A stretch of 64,000 nucleotides of DNA from an uncultured Lachnospiraceae bacterium (GTDB lineage Bacteria > Bacillota > Clostridia > Lachnospirales > Lachnospiraceae), in assembly GCA_949949005.1 (NCBI GenBank), contig CATLHM010000008.1, positions 78,508-142,507 of the forward strand, written 5' to 3'. The first letter of the stretch is position 1. Each line of letters begins with the position of its first letter. The position numbers and the translations under genes are program-made. Below, in pieces: positions 58,531-64,000 of this stretch. The notes beneath the pieces are model-generated. The model saw nothing but the letters and a program-made list of their open reading frames with translations. It was not told the DNA's origin and did not search any database.

Positions 58531-59367
58531 TTATTTCTTTTCGTATAAAAATTTCTCAGGCAGCGTAACCTTGAAGTCCCTGGCCAGATTTCTGAAATCC
58601 TCCGGCTCTATGGTCTGCAGCTTATCGGGGCGCATGGACAACATCTTGACTAAAATTTCCGCCGCCTTCTCCACCGTGTGCATCAGCCCGAAGGTCAGGT
58701 CAAAATCCTCTCCCGCCGCAAACATCCCGTGATGAGCCCAGATTGCCACATCATAGGACTGCATCAGCTTGCTGGTCTCCACCGCAATCTCTCTTCCGCC
58801 GGGCACCATCCAGGGCACCACGCCGATTCCGTCTGGGAACACCACCGGGCACTCCGTGGCCATCTCCCACAGCTCTCTGGTAAAAACCTCATCCTTTAAG
58901 GGCAGCACAAAGGTCAGTGCAATCACATTGGCCGGATGGGCATGGTAGATCACACGGTACCTGCCCTGTGTCAGCTCCTTTTTCACCTCATGGTTCATCA
59001 GATGGGAGGGAAGCTCTGAGGTGGGCTTTCCTCCGTTTACTAGCCCCCAGACAATACGGTAGTTTTCCCCCTTCTCATCCAGCTCGATCATACAAAGAGA
59101 GTCCTCCGGTTTGAGGATCACATTGCGGAAATACTTGCCGCTTCCCGTTACCAAAAAATATTCTCCGGCCAGCTTCGGAACGCTGGTTCCAATCTCCCTC
59201 CACTCTCCGGCTTCAAAGTTCTCTTTTACGCTCTCTGCCTCCTCCGGTCTTACCCGGTAGGAAAGGTTTCCTCCGTTTCGCTCATGCCAGCCCTGCTCCC
59301 ATCCGTCGTTGGCCATCCGGATAAAGCCCTGTACAAATTCTGCGTCTAAAAACTGCATTTCGTTCAT
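58531..59367 (-). CDS. rhaD: Rhamnulose-1-phosphate aldolase
   Basis: RNGGNLSYR, YHAHPANVIALTF, VAIWAHHGMFAAGEDFDLTFGLMHTVEKAAEI class II aldolase features. Confidence 0.92.
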   Translation of the reverse strand: MNEMQFLDAEFVQGFIRMANDGWEQGWHERNGGNLSYRVRPEEAESVKENFEAGEWREIGTSVPKLAGEYFLVTGSGKYFRNVILKPEDSLCMIELDEKGENYRIVWGLVNGGKPTSELPSHLMNHEVKKELTQGRYRVIYHAHPANVIALTFVLPLKDEVFTRELWEMATECPVVFPDGIGVVPWMVPGGREIAVETSKLMQSYDVAIWAHHGMFAAGEDFDLTFGLMHTVEKAAEILVKMLSMRPDKLQTIEPEDFRNLARDFKVTLPEKFLYEKK

Positions 59368-59492
59368 CCTCCTTCTGTCATTTTCAAAGCTTTTGCCCGC
59401 GCATCTGCAAGAAAGGCCCAAAGCAGTCTGCCGTTTCCTGTAACGCCTTTCATTGGTATAACGCCTTTCTTTTTTTACACCGTCTGCAGCGC

Positions 59493-60749
59493 CTACCTCT
59501 TTAACAAAACCTCTTCCTCATACTTCTCAATGGTTTCAAACCACTGCCTTCCCTCTGCCGCCACGCCGCACTGCCTGCAATATTCCTCCCACACATCGCC
59601 GAAGGGGGCAAGCTTTACATCCTCCTGGAACATCATCAGCTCGGTCATGCGGTTTTCATCCTGAAGTTTTTTCAGCTCCTCATTGGGCGTACAGAGCGCA
59701 TTCAAAAGCGCTTTCTGCCAGCTCCGAAAGCCCACCGTCCAGGCCGCCACCCGGTTAATCCCGGCGTCAAAATAATCAAGGGCCATATAGACTCTTTCAA
59801 GGGCGTTGCAGCGGATGATCTCCTTTGCCATTTCCCTTGTCTCGTCATCAAACAGTACCACATGGTCGCTGTCCCAGCGCACAGGCCTTGTAATATGGAG
59901 CGCAATCTCCGGATAAAAACAGAGCAGCGCCGGAATCTTGTCGGAAACCATCTCCGTGGGATGATAATGTCCGTTGTCCATCAAAGGCAGACAGCCATGG
60001 GTGGCCGCAAAGCTCAAGGCAAACTCCGCCGACCCCGCCGTATAGGATTCCACGCCGATTCCAAACACCTTGGACTCCACACAGGGCTTTACCAGTGACT
60101 TGTCATAGGGCTCTGACAAAATCTGCTCAATCGAATCTTTATAGCGCATACGGGGCCCCATTCTGTCCGCCGGAATGTCCTTATACCCGTCCCCGATCCA
60201 GATATTCATCACGCAGGGCATCCCTGTCTCTCTGGCAAAATATTCGGAAATGCGGATGCAGGCCTTTCCATGGTCGATCCAGAACTTCCTTGTCTCCTCG
60301 TCAGGGCTTGTAAGGGTCAGCCCGTCCTTTACCCTGTCATGGGAAAAAAAGGTGGGGTTAAAGTCAATTCCCATATTCCTTTCTTTGGCAAAGGCCACCC
60401 ACTTTGCAAAATGCTCCGGCCCGATTTTATCTCTGTCCACAAACTTCCCTTCCTCAAAAACGGCGTAGCTGGCGTGGAGATTCAGCTTCTTTTTGCCAGG
60501 CATCAGCCGAAGCGCCTGATCCATGTCCTGCATCAGTTCTTCGGGGGTTCTTGCTTTCCCGGGATAATTGCCTGTGGTCTGGATGCCGCCGGTCAGGGGC
60601 CCGTCATGGTCAAAGCCAATCACATCATCCCCCTGCCAGCAGTGGAGAGAAACCGGGATCTCCTTTAACCTGGCAATGGCCTGATCCGTATCCACTCCTA
60701 TTTCTGCATACCTTTCCTTTGCGGATTCATATCTTTCTTTTTGATTCAT
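59493..60749 (-). CDS. rhaA: L-rhamnose isomerase
   Basis: LHCWQGDDVIGFDHDGPLTGGIQTTGNYPGKARTPEEL; IWIGDGYKDIPADRMGPRMRYKDSI. Confidence 0.97.
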   Translation of the reverse strand: MNQKERYESAKERYAEIGVDTDQAIARLKEIPVSLHCWQGDDVIGFDHDGPLTGGIQTTGNYPGKARTPEELMQDMDQALRLMPGKKKLNLHASYAVFEEGKFVDRDKIGPEHFAKWVAFAKERNMGIDFNPTFFSHDRVKDGLTLTSPDEETRKFWIDHGKACIRISEYFARETGMPCVMNIWIGDGYKDIPADRMGPRMRYKDSIEQILSEPYDKSLVKPCVESKVFGIGVESYTAGSAEFALSFAATHGCLPLMDNGHYHPTEMVSDKIPALLCFYPEIALHITRPVRWDSDHVVLFDDETREMAKEIIRCNALERVYMALDYFDAGINRVAAWTVGFRSWQKALLNALCTPNEELKKLQDENRMTELMMFQEDVKLAPFGDVWEEYCRQCGVAAEGRQWFETIEKYEEEVLLKR

Positions 60750-60832
60750 CCTTTTCCTCTGCTCCTTTCCGATTTTGGAAACCTTCTGTCATACGAAAAA
60801 TTTCTTTTTCTGAAAAATCCACCTTCTATACC

Positions 60833-60863
60833 TATAAACGACAAATCATTTTGTCGCTTCCTA
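60833..60863. repeat. 32-bp palindromic element, copy 3 (diverged)
   Basis: TATAAACGACAAATCATTTTGTCGCTTCCTA between rhaB and rhaA. Confidence 0.7.
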
Positions 60864-62279
60864 TTACGGTTCGTCAACACATGACTCATATACCATGATC
60901 GGGAAAGACTGATAAATACAGCTTCTTGCCTCCTGTAAATCCTTAAGTTCCCCTTCCGCGATCATCTGGGCGGCAATATTACCGATGGCCGTGGCCTCCA
61001 CCGGCCCTGCCAGCACCTTCCGGCCTGTAGCTTTCGCCGTAAGCCGGTTTAAGTACTCCGCATTGGAGCCCCCGCCCATAATATGGATGCTCTCATAATG
61101 ACAGCCTGTCATAGCTTCGATTTCTGCCACGGTAGCGGCATAGCACTCTGCAAGACTGTTGTAAATCACTGCCGCCACCTCTCCGATTCCCTCCGGCACC
61201 TGCTGTCCCGATTCCTCACAGGCCCTGCGCACCTCCTCCGTCATGTTTTTCGGCGCAAGGAAACTGTCGTCGTTGCAGTCTACCAAAGAGCGGATCTCAC
61301 ACTTGGAAGCCCTATCGCAGATTTCCCCAAAGCTTAAGTCTGCGCCGATTTCTTTCTTTACCGACTGAATCATCCAGAGCCCCATAATGTTTTTCAGATA
61401 ACGGAAACGGCAGTCATAGCCTCCCTCGTTGGAAAGGTTTCGCTTTTTGCTCTCCGGGGAGCAATCGGCTTCCAAAAGCTCTGTTCCCATCAGCGACCAG
61501 GTGCCCGAGCTGATGTAAAGAGTATTCTCCTCATTGCCCGGAATGGCCATTACTGCCGATCCGGTATCATGGGCCGCAACCATCACCACCTTAGCGTCAA
61601 ACCCGATCTCTTCCCTGATTTCCTTTTTCAGGCTCCCTAATTGGCTGCCCGGCATACGGATTTCCTCAAAAATCTCCTCCGGATACCCCAGCCTTTTGAT
61701 CAGTTCCTTATCCCAGGTTTTCGTCACAGGACTTAAAAGCTGGGTGGTAGATGCAATTGTGTATTCCTCCGCCGCCTTTCCCGTCAGAAGATAATTGAAA
61801 TAGTCCGGCGTCAAAAGCAGCTTTCTGGCCGCCTTTAGCATCTGCGGCTTTTTCTGCTTAAGGGCCATAAGCTGGTAGATGGTGTTAAAGCTCTGCTTCT
61901 GGATTCCGGTCAGGGCATACAGCTCATCCTCATCCACAAGCTCATAAACCTTCTCATCCATTCCTTTCGTCCGGCTGTCGCGGTACGCAACCGCATTTCC
62001 AATCCGCTCCCCCTCTTCGTCCAAAAGAACAAAGTCAACTCCCCAGGTGTCGATTCCCAGGCTCACAGGAATCTTCCCAAGCTCCCTGCATTTCTTCATG
62101 CCGTTTTTGATCTCTTCAAACAGGCGCTCCGACTCCCAGACCAGTTCGCCGTCTTTTTCCACCATTCCGTTGGGAAACCGGTAGACCTCCTCCAGCACCA
62201 TTTTGCCGTCTTCCTTGTGGGCCAGTATATGCCGCCCGCTGGAAGCTCCTATGTCAATGGCAAGATAATACTTCTCCAT
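60864..62279 (-). CDS. rhaB: Rhamnulokinase
   Basis: MEKYYLAIDIGASSGRHILAH FGGY kinase N-terminus; HDTGSAVMAIPGNEENTLYISSGTWSLMG. Confidence 0.96.
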   Translation of the reverse strand: MEKYYLAIDIGASSGRHILAHKEDGKMVLEEVYRFPNGMVEKDGELVWESERLFEEIKNGMKKCRELGKIPVSLGIDTWGVDFVLLDEEGERIGNAVAYRDSRTKGMDEKVYELVDEDELYALTGIQKQSFNTIYQLMALKQKKPQMLKAARKLLLTPDYFNYLLTGKAAEEYTIASTTQLLSPVTKTWDKELIKRLGYPEEIFEEIRMPGSQLGSLKKEIREEIGFDAKVVMVAAHDTGSAVMAIPGNEENTLYISSGTWSLMGTELLEADCSPESKKRNLSNEGGYDCRFRYLKNIMGLWMIQSVKKEIGADLSFGEICDRASKCEIRSLVDCNDDSFLAPKNMTEEVRRACEESGQQVPEGIGEVAAVIYNSLAECYAATVAEIEAMTGCHYESIHIMGGGSNAEYLNRLTAKATGRKVLAGPVEATAIGNIAAQMIAEGELKDLQEARSCIYQSFPIMVYESCVDEP

Positions 62280-62387
62280 ACCTTCTCCTTTCCGCTTCTT
62301 TTATCTGTGGCTGCCTGCCAACTGCGCAGACTCCTCCGACTTTCTTTTCATGGTTTCTATTTTATCGGAAAAACAGGGTAAAAAAAA

Positions 62388-62412
62388 GACACCTTTTGTT
62401 TAGAAAAGTGTC
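62388..62412 (-). terminator. Terminator downstream of the integrase gene
   Basis: Reverse strand GACACTTTTCTAAACAAAAGGTGTC followed by TTTTTTT. Confidence 0.75.
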
Positions 62413-62595
62413 CTTATTTGCAGTGGGTGTTTTTAGGGTCTGAAAGTGCTGATTTTATGCGTTTTTTGTGGAATGTGCAAAAATTCATTGTATATTTTTT
62501 GTGCATTATCACATGATAACTTGGTATAACTTTGCATAATTTGGAATAACTTTTCCTGCAATTGGTGTAAAATTGGTGTACGAATTTTATTCTTA

Positions 62596-63867
62596 TCACA
62601 TTAACATATATTCGTATTCCTGTGAATCCACTTTTTCAAATTCCTTCTTAATCCGGCTTAAATCCACGTGATTATATATGTTCATTGTAATGTCAGCCCG
62701 TTTGTGTCCCATGACTGTCTGCAACACTTTTATATCTACACCGGCCTCAGCCATCCTCGTACATGCCGTGTGTCTCAAAATATGTGGTGTGATCTTTGGC
62801 AATAGTTCCGGCTCCCGCTTCTCTTGCTCCGCAGATTTTTCCTCTTGCTTATTGTACTTCTCACTGGCAGCTATCATCGCATCACCAAATTGTCTTGGAA
62901 CGATCACATTATTTTTTCGGCTATTCAGGAATATAAATTTATTATATCCGTCAATCTCAATGCCCGAATTAATACTGGTAAAATAATCATTCCTTTTTAC
63001 ATTCTGCAAAATTGTAAGCACCTCTTTACTTAGCGGTATAACTCTGTTCGCAAAATCTGTTTTGAGGCTTCCGGCCTTAAAACAATACTTACCATTTACG
63101 CTGTAATAATGCAATTGATGGTCAATTCTTAAAACCCCGCTTTTAAAATCCACATTATCCCAGGTTAATCCTAATGCTTCCCCCCTTCTAAGTGCTGTTT
63201 CTAAAATCAAAGATACGATAGGAAGATATTTTACATACACTTTGTCTTTGCTCAGGAAATCAATAAATTTATTTTGTTCGTTTAAAGTCAACGCCTCTCT
63301 TTTATTTAAAGGATCATATGGATATTCTTTCAGGCAATCCTTTGCAGGATTTTTTCGCAGCCAATTATTATCAACTGCCAATTGCAAAACGGGAAACAGA
63401 ATATTATTGTGCATGATATGAATGCTGCCATTGGATAATCCTGATTCTGACATTGTATCATATACGTTTAGAATGTCCATTTTACGGATAGCTTTTATCT
63501 GCATATTTCCTACGTAATCAGCTCTGATATGTTTATTATACATAAGCAGATAATTCTCTTTTACATTCTGTTTTAACCGTTTCTTCGTCCTGATATATCT
63601 TTCAAACAACTCATTTAAAGTGATAGAACTGCCATTTGTGTCTATACGATCCAATAAATCCTTTTGAATTTGCGCTTCCTTTTCCCTCAAAGACAAATCT
63701 TTCTTTTTGCCTGCCGGGTATGCATCAGTTTCTACCAACCGCCAGCTATATATAGTCTGTCTTTCACCAGCAGCATCACAATACCGGTACATATATCTCC
63801 CGTCATCCCGTTGCATCTCACCGTCTTTTAAAATTCGTCCTTTATTATCTTTTCTCTTTTTAGACAT
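62596..63867 (-). CDS. Tyrosine recombinase / site-specific integrase (Tn916-Int-like)
   Basis: N-terminal arm-binding region, ALRRGEALGLTWDNVDF, HILRHTACTRMAEAGVDIKVLQTVMGHKRADITMNIYNHV catalytic R-H-R-H-Y. Confidence 0.95.
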   Translation of the reverse strand: MSKKRKDNKGRILKDGEMQRDDGRYMYRYCDAAGERQTIYSWRLVETDAYPAGKKKDLSLREKEAQIQKDLLDRIDTNGSSITLNELFERYIRTKKRLKQNVKENYLLMYNKHIRADYVGNMQIKAIRKMDILNVYDTMSESGLSNGSIHIMHNNILFPVLQLAVDNNWLRKNPAKDCLKEYPYDPLNKREALTLNEQNKFIDFLSKDKVYVKYLPIVSLILETALRRGEALGLTWDNVDFKSGVLRIDHQLHYYSVNGKYCFKAGSLKTDFANRVIPLSKEVLTILQNVKRNDYFTSINSGIEIDGYNKFIFLNSRKNNVIVPRQFGDAMIAASEKYNKQEEKSAEQEKREPELLPKITPHILRHTACTRMAEAGVDIKVLQTVMGHKRADITMNIYNHVDLSRIKKEFEKVDSQEYEYMLM

Positions 63868-64000
63868 AAACTCTCCTCCCTATTTAGTCAAGTCTTTTTT
63901 CCTTATTTTTCAAGGAATTATTAGTTACATATCTCAGATGAATGAGCCAAGATGATGGACATTTCTCTGTATCTGGTACGAAAATAGAGGTGTTTGGGTA

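Overview
This is an ordinary-composition Firmicutes chromosome segment. By protein flavour I would guess Lachnospiraceae/Clostridia (inference). It combines core metabolic genes with one large accessory island at about 22-43 kb.

Left part: a BlaI/BlaR1-like pair next to a sugar ABC permease operon, tRNA-Leu(CAG), a DUF2974-type hydrolase, a DUF3810 protein, an AGCS symporter, an Rpn-family nuclease with a minisatellite tail, a flavodoxin-family protein, a NUDIX protein, a nucleotide-kinase-like P-loop protein, GH88, GH13 and GH36 enzymes, two MATE transporters, BirA, a C_GCAxxG_C_C protein and a SEC-C protein.

Accessory island: a PIN toxin with a small partner, decayed genes, and a complete four-gene Wadjet (JetABCD) system directly downstream of a HigB/HigA-type toxin-antitoxin pair. 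Wadjet and the TA pair are flanked by two directly repeated nucleoside-phosphorylase paralogs. The island also holds an uncharacterised operon (two prenyltransferase/terpene-cyclase-fold-like proteins, an unknown protein, a nucleoside phosphorylase), a frameshifted Rpn gene and a nucleotidyltransferase-GNAT-GNAT cluster.

Right part: a methyltransferase, MscL, a FliD-like repeat protein, an MCP, GH2, PadR plus a HAAS-like protein, MarR-MATE, GH3, the rhamnose genes rhaB/rhaA/rhaD/fucO-like, and a Tn916-type integrase at the window edge.

The least explained signals are: (i) a structured, multi-hairpin intergenic element that ends in a Shine-Dalgarno, seen between jetA and jetB and again before a methyltransferase; (ii) a 49-bp tandem repeat that regenerates the Shine-Dalgarno of the next gene; (iii) the phosphorylase/toroid-protein operon beside Wadjet; (iv) a 32-bp palindrome in three copies. 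All family calls come from reading the sequence; no database search was run.
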